From positions 4,340,001-4,404,000 of the forward strand of contig NZ_CP170094.1 of the NCBI RefSeq assembly GCF_042180575.1: a DNA stretch of 64,000 nucleotides. The letters are read 5' to 3'. Below the pieces are notes generated by a model. It saw only the letters and a list, made by a program, of their open reading frames with translations. It made no database searches and was not told where the DNA came from. Shown piece after piece: positions 35,115-42,330 of this stretch (within the stretch, counting starts at the first letter, position 1; each line of letters begins with the position of its first letter). The translations under genes were made by a program, and so were the position numbers. This DNA is from Bernardetia sp042180575 (lineage in GTDB: Bacteria; Bacteroidota; Bacteroidia; Cytophagales; Bernardetiaceae).

Positions 35115-36347
35115 ATGCTTACTGCAACCAAATTTGATATAAAGAAAATTAGAGAAGAGTTTCCAATTCTCAATCAAGATATACAAGGCAAACCATTGAT
35201 TTATTTTGACAATGCAGCCACAACACAAAAACCAAAATCAGTCATTGATGCACTTTCAAATTATTATTTAAAGATAAATTCAAATGTTCATCGTGGAGCG
35301 CATACACTCGCCGAACGTGCAACAGAAGCCTTTGAGCAAACAAGAAAATCTGCACAAAAATTTATCAACTCTCCTTCTGAAGAGCAGGTCATTTTTACTC
35401 GTGGAACAACTGAAAGTATCAATTTAGTTGCTCAATCGTATGGCAGGACATTTTTAAAAGAAGGCGATGAAATTATTATTTCTAGTTTAGAGCATCATTC
35501 TAATATTGTTCCTTGGCAAATTGTAGCTGCACAAACAGGCGCAAAAATCAAAGTAATTCCTGTTTTTGATAATGGCGAATTAGATATGGAAGCCTATCAA
35601 AACTTACTTTCAGAAAAAACAAAAATTGTAGCTGTTGTTCACGTTTCGAATGCACTAGGAACAATTAATCCAGTAAAAGAAATTATTCAAAAAGCACATG
35701 AAGTAGGTGCAAAAGTAGTTATTGATGGAGCGCAAGCCTGTCCACATTTAGAAATTGATGTGCAAGATTTGGATGTAGATTTTTATGCTATGTCGGGTCA
35801 TAAAGTGTATGCGCCAACAGGAATTGGCTTTTTATATGGAAAAAAAGAGCTTTTGGAAGCGATGCCACCTTACATGGGAGGAGGCGAAATGATAAAAGAT
35901 GTTTCTTTTGACGTTTCGACGTATAATGTTTTGCCTTATAAATTTGAGGCAGGAACACCAAATATTGCTGATACAGTTGCTTTGCGTTTGGCTTTTGAGT
36001 TTGTAAATAATCTTACCAAAAATGATATTATTGCTCACGAACAAATGCTTTTGGAGTATGGAACAAAACAACTTTCTGCTATAAAAGGTCTAAAAATAAT
36101 CGGAACAGCCAAAGAAAAGGCAAGTGTAATTTCGTTTGTTGTCGATGGTGTTCATCATTACGATATGGGTTTGATGCTTGATGCAAACGGAATTGCTATC
36201 CGAACGGGGCATCATTGTACACAACCTTTGATGAAAAGAATGAATTTGGAGGGAACAGCTCGTGCTTCTTTTGCGCTTTATAATACTAAAGAGGAAATTG
36301 ATACCTTTGCAGAAACACTTGAAATGGTTATTGAGAGGTTGAGATAA
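35115..36347 (+). CDS. sufS: Cysteine desulfurase SufS
   Basis: The 410-residue class V aminotransferase-fold enzyme has the group II motifs YFDNAATTQKP, NVHRGAHTLAERAT and SSLEHHSNIVPWQ. PLP-binding Lys230 lies in MSGHKVYAPTG and catalytic Cys368 in RTGHHCTQPLM. It removes sulfur from cysteine to feed Fe-S cluster assembly. In many Bacteroidota sufS follows sufBCD. Here no other suf gene adjoins and it has its own promoter-like element and hairpin terminator. Confidence 0.93.
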   Translation: MLTATKFDIKKIREEFPILNQDIQGKPLIYFDNAATTQKPKSVIDALSNYYLKINSNVHRGAHTLAERATEAFEQTRKSAQKFINSPSEEQVIFTRGTTESINLVAQSYGRTFLKEGDEIIISSLEHHSNIVPWQIVAAQTGAKIKVIPVFDNGELDMEAYQNLLSEKTKIVAVVHVSNALGTINPVKEIIQKAHEVGAKVVIDGAQACPHLEIDVQDLDVDFYAMSGHKVYAPTGIGFLYGKKELLEAMPPYMGGGEMIKDVSFDVSTYNVLPYKFEAGTPNIADTVALRLAFEFVNNLTKNDIIAHEQMLLEYGTKQLSAIKGLKIIGTAKEKASVISFVVDGVHHYDMGLMLDANGIAIRTGHHCTQPLMKRMNLEGTARASFALYNTKEEIDTFAETLEMVIERLR

Positions 36348-36379
36348 GAGCTAAAATATGAGAATTAGGATATTTATAG

Positions 36380-36415
36380 AATAGAGAATAGCTTTGTAGA
36401 GTTATTCTCTATTTT
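36380..36415 (+). terminator. Terminator of sufS
   Basis: Inverted repeat aatagagaata ... tattctctatt, with a 12-nt loop and a T-run (tttttag), 33 bp after the stop codon. Confidence 0.7.
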
Positions 36416-36437
36416 TAGTTCAAAAACAAAGTTATAA

Positions 36438-37268
36438 ATGGTCATTTCAAATTCATTCCAACATGAAAAAGTTTTAGGAATCAAGTTTGGCTATCAATTT
36501 CTTGGAATGCCTACTTTATTTACGCATATTTATTTTGTAGATGGCTTATTGATAGACACAGGACAAAGCAATGCAAAAGAGAAGGTACTAGCAGAAACTA
36601 AAAAGCTAGATGTAAAGCAAATATTTGTTACACATCATCATGAAGACCATACTGGAAATATCACAGAGCTTCAAAAACAACATAATTGTAAAGTATTTGC
36701 TTCAAATTTATGTTGTCAGATGATGAAAAATCCACCTAAAATTAGCCTTGCTCAAAAAATAACGTGGGGAAACCGTCCTTCTCAAAATTATTTAATCCCA
36801 ATAGCTGAAAGTATAGAAACAGATAATTTTTCTTTTCAAGTCATTCCAATAGCTGGACATGCTACCGATATGGTTGCTTTGTATGAGCCTTCAAAAAAAT
36901 GGTTGTTTTCAGCAGATTTATATATTAATTCCTATATTGATTACTTTTTGGAGAATGAAAGTATTTTGGAACAAATAAATTCTATCAAAAGAGTTTTGAA
37001 GCTAGATTTTGAAGTGATGTTTTGTGGACATAAGCCTCAACTGAAAAATCCAAAAGAGAAACTAATTAAAAAACTAAACTTCTTAGAATCAGCTTTTAAT
37101 GATATTTCTTCTCTTTACGAAAAAGGTTATTCAGCGAGTCAGATATTCAAAAAATTAAATTTAAAAGAAAATTGGTTTGTCAGAATACTCTCCAATGGAA
37201 ATTTATCTAAACTAAACATGGTAAAATCAGTAATTAGAGATTTAGAAAACGCAAAAAACAAAAGTTAA
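36438..37268 (+). CDS. MBL-fold metallo-hydrolase
   Basis: The 276-residue protein has the metallo-beta-lactamase metal motif VTHHHEDHTGN (about 65-75), a third ligand in PIAGHATDMV (about 142-151), ADLYINSYID (Asp) and CGHKPQ (final His). The C-terminal part is helical and may bind substrate, as in glyoxalase II and LACTB2-type hydrolases. The start is the ATG at 36438. It is followed by the ComB-like gene after 14 bp, likely an operon. Substrate unknown. Confidence 0.85.
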   Translation: MVISNSFQHEKVLGIKFGYQFLGMPTLFTHIYFVDGLLIDTGQSNAKEKVLAETKKLDVKQIFVTHHHEDHTGNITELQKQHNCKVFASNLCCQMMKNPPKISLAQKITWGNRPSQNYLIPIAESIETDNFSFQVIPIAGHATDMVALYEPSKKWLFSADLYINSYIDYFLENESILEQINSIKRVLKLDFEVMFCGHKPQLKNPKEKLIKKLNFLESAFNDISSLYEKGYSASQIFKKLNLKENWFVRILSNGNLSKLNMVKSVIRDLENAKNKS

Positions 37269-37282
37269 TTCAAACTATTTAT

Positions 37283-38008
37283 ATGAATCAAAATACAAAA
37301 CCAACATTAGAAATTTGCCTTACTCCTGATGCAGTTTCATTTGTAGATTTAACAGGAAAAATAGCCGTTGTAGTAGATATTTTTCGTGCCACTTCGTGCA
37401 TGGTAGCAGGTTTGGCATGTGGTGTAACTCATGTTGTTCCTGTTGCTGATATTGCCGATGCGCTGCATTATAAATCGTTAAAAGATGAGGACTACGTAAC
37501 GGCAGGCGAAAGAAATGGAGAAAAAGTAGAAGGTTTTGACATCGGAAACTCCCCTTTCGAACACATGGCACAAGAATTTAAAAAAATTGTTATGACAACC
37601 ACCAACGGAACACAAGCCATTGAAGCCGTAAAAAGTACTGCCGAACAAGTAGTAATTGGGTCTTTTCTGAATCTAAGAGCAATAACTAATTATTTAAAAA
37701 CTCAAAATAAAGATGTTGTTATTGTCTGTGCAGGTTGGAAAGGTCGTTTTAATGCAGAAGATTCTCTTTTTGCTGGTGCATTGGCATTGAAGCTTAAGGG
37801 TGATTTTTGGTGGGAAGGCGACGAAACTCTTTTTGCTTCTCATTCTTATAGTTCTGTCAAAAATAATTTACCCAAAATGCTCAAATATTCTTCTCATTAT
37901 AAGCGACTTAAAGAACATGGAGTAGAAAATGACATGGATTTTTGTTTAGAAATTGATAAATTCAAAAATGTTCCTATCTTGAAGGAAAATTTTTTAGTAA
38001 ACTCTTAA
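37283..38008 (+). CDS. comB: 2-phosphosulfolactate phosphatase (ComB family)
   Basis: The 241-residue protein has ComB family landmarks: VVVDIFRATSCMVAGLACGV, YVTAGERNGEKVEGFDIGNS, MTTTNGTQAI and VCAGWKGRFNAEDSLFAGAL. The family uses Mg2+ to remove phosphate from 2-phospho-3-sulfolactate, a step of coenzyme M biosynthesis in archaea. In Bacteroidota the physiological product is unclear; a link to sulfonated metabolites is speculative. It sits in a run with an MBL hydrolase (14 bp upstream) and a zinc-ribbon protein (5 bp downstream). Confidence 0.85.
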   Translation: MNQNTKPTLEICLTPDAVSFVDLTGKIAVVVDIFRATSCMVAGLACGVTHVVPVADIADALHYKSLKDEDYVTAGERNGEKVEGFDIGNSPFEHMAQEFKKIVMTTTNGTQAIEAVKSTAEQVVIGSFLNLRAITNYLKTQNKDVVIVCAGWKGRFNAEDSLFAGALALKLKGDFWWEGDETLFASHSYSSVKNNLPKMLKYSSHYKRLKEHGVENDMDFCLEIDKFKNVPILKENFLVNS

Positions 38009-38013
38009 TTTTT

Positions 38014-38241
38014 ATGAAACAAACAGGTATTTGTCCAAAATGTACGTCATTAGAAATATATAAAAAAACGTCTACAAATGACCCTAGAAGTGCTATTTCG
38101 TTGTCCACTTTAAATTATTTTGTTATAGATTTACATATCTGCCTTGATTGTGGATACATAGAAGAATACATATCAGAAAAAGATTTACTAGATAAAAAGA
38201 AAATTGAAAAAGTGCTTACTAAATGGGATAGGGGAATATAA
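38014..38241 (+). CDS. Small zinc-ribbon protein
   Basis: The 75-residue protein has two CxxC pairs, CPKC (8-11) and CLDC (about 49-52), spaced as in a zinc ribbon. An acidic C-terminus follows (EEYISEKDLLDKKKIEKVLT). It starts 5 bp after comB, so it is probably co-transcribed. A decayed second copy of its 3' half lies directly downstream (38399-38501). Function unknown; regulatory or nucleic-acid contact is possible. Confidence 0.7.
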   Translation: MKQTGICPKCTSLEIYKKTSTNDPRSAISLSTLNYFVIDLHICLDCGYIEEYISEKDLLDKKKIEKVLTKWDRGI

Positions 38242-38293
38242 AAATTAAAAACAAAATTTCTGTTATTTTTTGTACGAGAAAGATGTTTGTCCT

Positions 38294-38398
38294 TACTGTA
38301 CCCTATTATTTTTTTGTCGTGTATGATAGTTAAGGATTTGGCTTCGCCGACTTTCAGTTCTCTGTGAACTTTATGTTTTAAAAAAGTAGGGTACAGTA
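38294..38398. mobile_element. MITE family B, 105 bp, with near-perfect 9-bp target duplication
   Basis: The termini tactgtaccctattattt and aaagtagggtacagta are inverted repeats. They are flanked by gtttgtcct (38285-38293) and gtttgtctt (38399-38407), a 9-bp duplication with one mismatch. There is no coding capacity. A small inner hairpin ggcttcgccgac is present. The element sits in the decayed zinc-ribbon duplicate. Confidence 0.7.
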
Positions 38399-38501
38399 GT
38401 TTGTCTTGAATGTGGCTATTTGGAAGAATATATAAATCCAAATGACTTATTAAATCAGAAAAAAAATAGATAAAATCCGTTCTACATGGAGAAAAAGTTA
38501 A
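38399..38501 (+). pseudogene. 3' half of a duplicated zinc-ribbon gene, interrupted and frameshifted
   Basis: The frame reads VCLECGYLEEYINPNDLLNQ, closely matching HICLDCGYIEEYISEKDLLD of the intact gene at 38014. A run of eight A's (seven expected) then shifts the frame. Deleting one A restores KKIDKIRSTWRKS and a stop at 38499-38501, aligned with the parent's C-terminus. The upstream half is separated by MITE B. A stretch just before it (CYFLYEKDVC) could be the residual parent-like segment. Confidence 0.65.
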
Positions 38502-38533
38502 TCCTAAAAACTGGTAACTATTTACTTGCTCTC

Positions 38534-38562
38534 GTTGGTGTTTTAGCGACAGCAAGACCAAC
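38534..38562. repeat. GTTGGTGTC-type dispersed palindrome (copy 3)
   Basis: The inverted pair gttggtgttttagc ... agcaagaccaac lies 15 bp upstream of the truA start. Confidence 0.5.
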
Positions 38563-38576
38563 AACTTATTTATTTT

Positions 38577-39344
38577 ATGCGTTATTTTTTAGAAGTGGCT
38601 TACGAAGGCACAAATTATCACGGTTGGCAGGCTCAAAATAATACTCCAAAGACTATTCAAGCTATTATTGAAGATGGATTATCAAAAATTTTGAGAACTC
38701 CTACTCTTATTATGGGAAGTGGCAGAACAGATACAGGTGTTCATTGCAAAAAACAATTTGCTCATTTTGACATATCAACTAATATAGATACAAATGAATT
38801 GAAGTATCGAATGAATAGCTTTTTACCTCCTCAAATTGCTATTTCAAAAGTTTATCCTGTTGTAGAAACGGCGCATGCTCGTTATGATGCTTTTCTTAGG
38901 ACGTATCATTATCATGTAATTCTTGAAAAAAGTCCTTTTTTGATAAATCACGCTCATTTTCATAGAAAAGGATTGAATGATGAGAGTTTTGAAAAAATGA
39001 ACGAAGCTGCAAAATATCTTTTAAAACACAAAAATTTTGAATCTTTTAGTAGAGTAAAAACACAGGTCAATCATTTTGAATGTGATATTACTAAGGCAAT
39101 TTGGACAAAAGAAGATGGAAGTCAGTCTGATTATTGGCGTTTTACTATTTCAGCAAATCGTTTTTTGAGAGGAATGGTTCGTGCTGTTGTGGGTTCGCTT
39201 TTTTTGGTGGGAGAAGGAAAAATAGAAATCAATGATTTTGAAAAAATAATTTTAGATAAAAACAGAAAATCAGCAGGTTTTTCTGTTCCTTCAACTGGAC
39301 TTTTTTTGGTAGATGTAGAATATCCGAAAGAAATATTTTTGTAA
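38577..39344 (+). CDS. truA: tRNA pseudouridine(38-40) synthase TruA
   Basis: The 255-residue protein has the TruA nucleophile region GSGRTDTGVH with Asp52. Other motifs are YEGTNYHGWQAQ near the start, YHYHVILEKSPF, and the C-terminal FTISANRFLRGMVRAVVGSL. The enzyme isomerises uridines 38-40 in the tRNA anticodon stem-loop. It starts at the ATG at 38577 and is followed after 47 bp by a kinase-like gene. Confidence 0.96.
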   Translation: MRYFLEVAYEGTNYHGWQAQNNTPKTIQAIIEDGLSKILRTPTLIMGSGRTDTGVHCKKQFAHFDISTNIDTNELKYRMNSFLPPQIAISKVYPVVETAHARYDAFLRTYHYHVILEKSPFLINHAHFHRKGLNDESFEKMNEAAKYLLKHKNFESFSRVKTQVNHFECDITKAIWTKEDGSQSDYWRFTISANRFLRGMVRAVVGSLFLVGEGKIEINDFEKIILDKNRKSAGFSVPSTGLFLVDVEYPKEIFL

Positions 39345-39391
39345 ATTGTGTTTTAGACCTCATTCCAAAAGAAATATTAAATTCAATTTCA

Positions 39392-39913
39392 ATGAAAAAA
39401 CGTTATCCTCGTACACTTTCTTCTGGTGCAAATAATACGGTTATTGCTATTTCTGAAACAGAAGTGGGAAAAATATTTGCTGGAGATACTCGTTCAGATA
39501 TTGGTTCGGAGGCGCAGAAAATGAAGTTTGCTAATTCTATAAATGAATTAGTTGTAAAATTTATTCGTTTGGATGAACTCAATGAAGAAACAGAAATTTT
39601 GGTAATGGAACGAGTTTATCCAATGGATTTTCGTGCTTACGAACAAGAAAAACGTATTTTGTGGTCAGAGGTTTTTGAAGATGAATTGATACAACTGCAC
39701 AAGGCAGGTTTTGCTCACAGAGATTTATTACGTCCTTCTAACATTGGTGGACAACCCTTTGATAATATTTTACTGACTCAAAAAGGTATTCGTTTGATTG
39801 ATACAGGTATTTCGGCACTCCAAGAACAGGTAGGAGAAAAACTTTTTGCACGATTTGTAAAACAAGAACTAGAAGAATTTGAAAAATTTAGAACCTATTT
39901 TTTGAGTAGGTAA
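39392..39913 (+). CDS. Small protein-kinase-fold protein
   Basis: The 173-residue protein keeps minimal kinase motifs: a catalytic loop HRDLLRPSNIGGQPFDNILL (about 124-143) with the Asp and Asn spaced by a longer insert than usual, and a metal site RLIDTG in place of DFG. A nearby ILVMERVYPMDF resembles a hinge. No classic glycine-rich loop beyond SSGANNTV is seen. It is much shorter than a full kinase, like Bud32/RIO or lipid A-type kinases. Substrate is unknown. Activity is inferred. Confidence 0.6.
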   Translation: MKKRYPRTLSSGANNTVIAISETEVGKIFAGDTRSDIGSEAQKMKFANSINELVVKFIRLDELNEETEILVMERVYPMDFRAYEQEKRILWSEVFEDELIQLHKAGFAHRDLLRPSNIGGQPFDNILLTQKGIRLIDTGISALQEQVGEKLFARFVKQELEEFEKFRTYFLSR

Positions 39914-40094
39914 TCTAATCCTCTAACGTCAGCGATTCTGGGTTACGAGTAATATGTTGTTGAAAGTGAGGACGTATGCGAATACTGGTCATAAAAAATA
40001 AATTTTGGGAGTCGTTAGTATGCTAAAAATGTTATAAAAATAACTTCTCAAAGCAAAAAATACAAATTCTATCAAAAAATAATAATACAAAAAA

Positions 40095-40120
40095 TGGTCG
40101 TTTCAATAAAGAAACGACCA
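40095..40120. terminator. Perfect hairpin terminator between kinase-like gene and folE
   Basis: A 10-bp perfect stem (tggtcgtttc / gaaacgacca) encloses a 6-nt loop (aataaa), with A/T runs on both sides. It ends 28 bp from the folE stop and could serve both convergent genes. Confidence 0.75.
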
Positions 40121-40129
40121 AATGAAAAA

Positions 40130-40144
40130 CGTAATTCGTAATTG
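40130..40144. repeat. ATTACGAATTACG-type repeat (inverted copy)
   Basis: The sequence cgtaattcgtaattg is the reverse complement of the motif seen at 15276-15310 and 47804-47827. It lies at the folE 3' end. Confidence 0.45.
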
Positions 40145-40147
40145 AAT

Positions 40148-40942
40148 TTACTGAATATATCTCAAAAATTCATTACGAGTAGCTTCTTCATTAAATTTGC
40201 CACTATAAAAACTTGTAATTGTGGTACTGGTCTGGTCTTGTATGCCTCGCATAGACACGCACATGTGAGCAGCATCTAAAACGACAGCGATATCTTCTGT
40301 ATCTAACATTTTCTTTAATTCTTCGCCTATTTGATTCGTCAATCGTTCTTGTACTTGTGGACGGCGAGCAAAATAATCCACAATTCTATGTAATTTTGAG
40401 AGTCCCACAACACCATTATTCGAAATATAGGCAATATGCGCCTTTCCGTGAATTGGAACAAAATGATGTTCGCAATGAGAGTGAAAACTAATATTTTTTT
40501 CTACTAGAAGTTGATTGTAACCAAATTTATTCTCAAACATTCTAGTTGCTGGCTTGTTTTCTGGATTTAAGCCTTTAAAAATTTCTTGTACATACATTTT
40601 GGCAACTCGCTTTGGTGTTCCTTGCAGACTGTCATCTGTTAAGTCTAGTCCCAAAATATCCATTATTTCTTTAAAATGGTCTGCTATTTTTTCTATTTTT
40701 GTAGCATCATCAAGCTCAAAGGCATCTTTTCGTAAAGGAGTTTCTATGGAAGTCGCAATATGATTTTCTCCAATTATTTCTAAATCTTCTTGTTTGTTGA
40801 TTTGTAATTTTTCTTGTGTTTTTTTCACTTGTTTTTTATTGTTGGTGGAAGTAGTAAAGTCTTGACTGTCTTGTTTGTCATGATTATGAATGCCATTTAC
40901 CTTTTTAGGCTGGACATTCGACGAAGTTCCGTTCAGTTTCAT
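40148..40942 (-). CDS. folE: GTP cyclohydrolase I with low-complexity N-terminal extension
   Basis: The 264-residue protein's catalytic part (about 75-264) has the zinc/GTP motifs SHCEHHFVPIHGKAHIAYI, GLSKLHRIVDYFARRPQVQE and VLDAAHMCVSMRGIQ. It converts GTP to dihydroneopterin triphosphate, the first step of folate and biopterin synthesis. The first 70 residues are polar and Lys/Gln/Asn-rich (KQDSQDFTTSTNNKKQVKK) and are not part of the fold. The start codon overlaps the end of the upstream QueD/PTPS gene by 38 bp, indicating co-translation. Confidence 0.95.
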   Translation of the reverse strand: MKLNGTSSNVQPKKVNGIHNHDKQDSQDFTTSTNNKKQVKKTQEKLQINKQEDLEIIGENHIATSIETPLRKDAFELDDATKIEKIADHFKEIMDILGLDLTDDSLQGTPKRVAKMYVQEIFKGLNPENKPATRMFENKFGYNQLLVEKNISFHSHCEHHFVPIHGKAHIAYISNNGVVGLSKLHRIVDYFARRPQVQERLTNQIGEELKKMLDTEDIAVVLDAAHMCVSMRGIQDQTSTTITSFYSGKFNEEATRNEFLRYIQ

Positions 40943-41312
40943 AAAGTTTGATTTTTAAGTCTAAGTTTGAATTAAGTTTTGGACGCAATATATTATAAAT
41001 TACAACTGCAATGTTTTCAGCACTTGGGTTTAATTCTTTGAATTCTGGAATCTCTAAATTAAGGTTTTTGTGGTCAAAACGGTCTGCAATATGTTCTTTT
41101 ATCAAATCACTAAGCCACTTCATATCAACCACATAACCTGTTTCTGGGTCAATTTCGCCAGTTACTTGTACGATAAGGTTGTAATTATGACCGTGATAAT
41201 ATTCGTTATTACATTTGCCAAAAATTTCTTGATTTTTTTCGGCTGACCAGTTTGGATTATTTAAACGATGGGCTGCATTGAAATGTTCTTTTCTGAAAAC
41301 GGAAACACGCAT
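40905..41312 (-). CDS. queD: 6-carboxy-/6-pyruvoyl-tetrahydropterin synthase (QueD/PTPS)
   Basis: The 135-residue protein has the zinc ligands His15 (EHFNAAHR), His40 and His42 (YYHGHNYN), and the Cys34 proton-transfer residue (FGKCNNEYYHGH). VTGEIDPETGYVVDMKWLSD and the C-terminal KLYETERNFVEC complete the family. It acts on dihydroneopterin triphosphate, the product of FolE encoded directly downstream. It could be QueD (queuosine) or PTPS (biopterin). The companion folE and the separate PCD gene leave both open. Confidence 0.92.
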   Translation of the reverse strand: MRVSVFRKEHFNAAHRLNNPNWSAEKNQEIFGKCNNEYYHGHNYNLIVQVTGEIDPETGYVVDMKWLSDLIKEHIADRFDHKNLNLEIPEFKELNPSAENIAVVIYNILRPKLNSNLDLKIKLYETERNFVECPA

Positions 41313-41377
41313 AGTTTTGTATAGGAATGATAAATTAAAATCTAAAGGACTAATCTTATTTACTTAATAATTTTACT

Positions 41378-41413
41378 GCTGTTATTGGTACTTTGGCAAA
41401 ACGACACCAACAA
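41378..41413. repeat. GTTGGTGTC-type dispersed palindrome (copy 4)
   Basis: The inverted pair gctgttattggtactttgg ... acgacaccaacaac lies in the 328-bp gap between queD and the next gene. Apart from this hairpin the gap is AT-rich and shows nothing else recognisable. Confidence 0.5.
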
Positions 41414-41640
41414 CATCATGAATCTTAAATAAGTTTTTATGTAATTTGTTTGAAAAACAACTATTTTTATAAAAAAAATACGCAATTTTGATAGTTTACG
41501 TTTTACTCTCTTGTTCTAACTTCATATTTTAGGTTTTATTTTTTAAACAAATCTTAATCAATGTGTTTAAGTTAAAATGATAAATAGTTAAACAAAATAG
41601 AATTTTCTAACTTTACTTTTATTAAAAAGGTTTTCAATTT

Positions 41641-42255
41641 ATGGATTTTTTCGACGATATATTCAAAAAACTCTTTCCCAAGCGAAATAAAACAATTCCT
41701 TTGATAAAAGAAAATCTAAAAAGGTCAGAAAAAGAAGAGCTAGAATTTCAAGTTTGGTCTTCAAGTGGAGATGCAAGGTATTGGTTTGCAAGGATTTATG
41801 AATCCTATCATCTAAAAAGACAAGGACAACTTTCACAAGATATTGAAGTTCATTTGTTTGCTTCGGCTGCTTCAAATGGAATTGCAATTACTTATACCAA
41901 TGCGATGAGTAGCAAACAGTTTCGTTTTATTTTTGATAAATTGAAAGATTCTGTTCTTGGACTTCCTTATCCTTACAAAATTTATACATCTGATAGAGCA
42001 CATTATGAGCGAACCAATTATGTAGAAACCATAGAAAAACATTATCTAAAACCTGTCTATGGAACAAATAATCAAGTAGAAAATGAACTCAAAAAAGAAA
42101 GACAATTACCTCAATTTTATGGAAATATTTTGATAGAATATATTCAGATTGACGGAGAGCCTAGTTTTATTCGTCTTTTAGCAAATATTTATTCGGATAG
42201 ACTTTTCCTTGATGCACTGCCTTTTGAAGAACTGGTAGAGAAGATTTTGAAGTGA
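41641..42255 (+). CDS. Hypothetical soluble protein (204 residues)
   Basis: No family recognised. It has a basic N-terminus (FKKLFPKRNKTIPLIKENLK) and an alternating alpha/beta pattern (VWSSSGDARYWFARIYESYH, VHLFASAASNGIAITY). There is no signal peptide or transmembrane helix. It lies 75 bp before the ATPase/nuclease pair. Whether it belongs with that pair is unclear, because the gap is long enough for a promoter. Confidence 0.55.
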   Translation: MDFFDDIFKKLFPKRNKTIPLIKENLKRSEKEELEFQVWSSSGDARYWFARIYESYHLKRQGQLSQDIEVHLFASAASNGIAITYTNAMSSKQFRFIFDKLKDSVLGLPYPYKIYTSDRAHYERTNYVETIEKHYLKPVYGTNNQVENELKKERQLPQFYGNILIEYIQIDGEPSFIRLLANIYSDRLFLDALPFEELVEKILK

Positions 42256-42330
42256 TTGAGATTTTAATTTCGCTATTCCTAACTTTTTGTATCTTTACAT
42301 TAAAAATATAAGCCATTAAAGCTATTAAAT

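Noticed and set aside
38115..38564. Minus-strand ORF across the zinc-ribbon remnant
   Set aside because: It spans MITE B and the pseudogene in antisense and has no recognisable domain.
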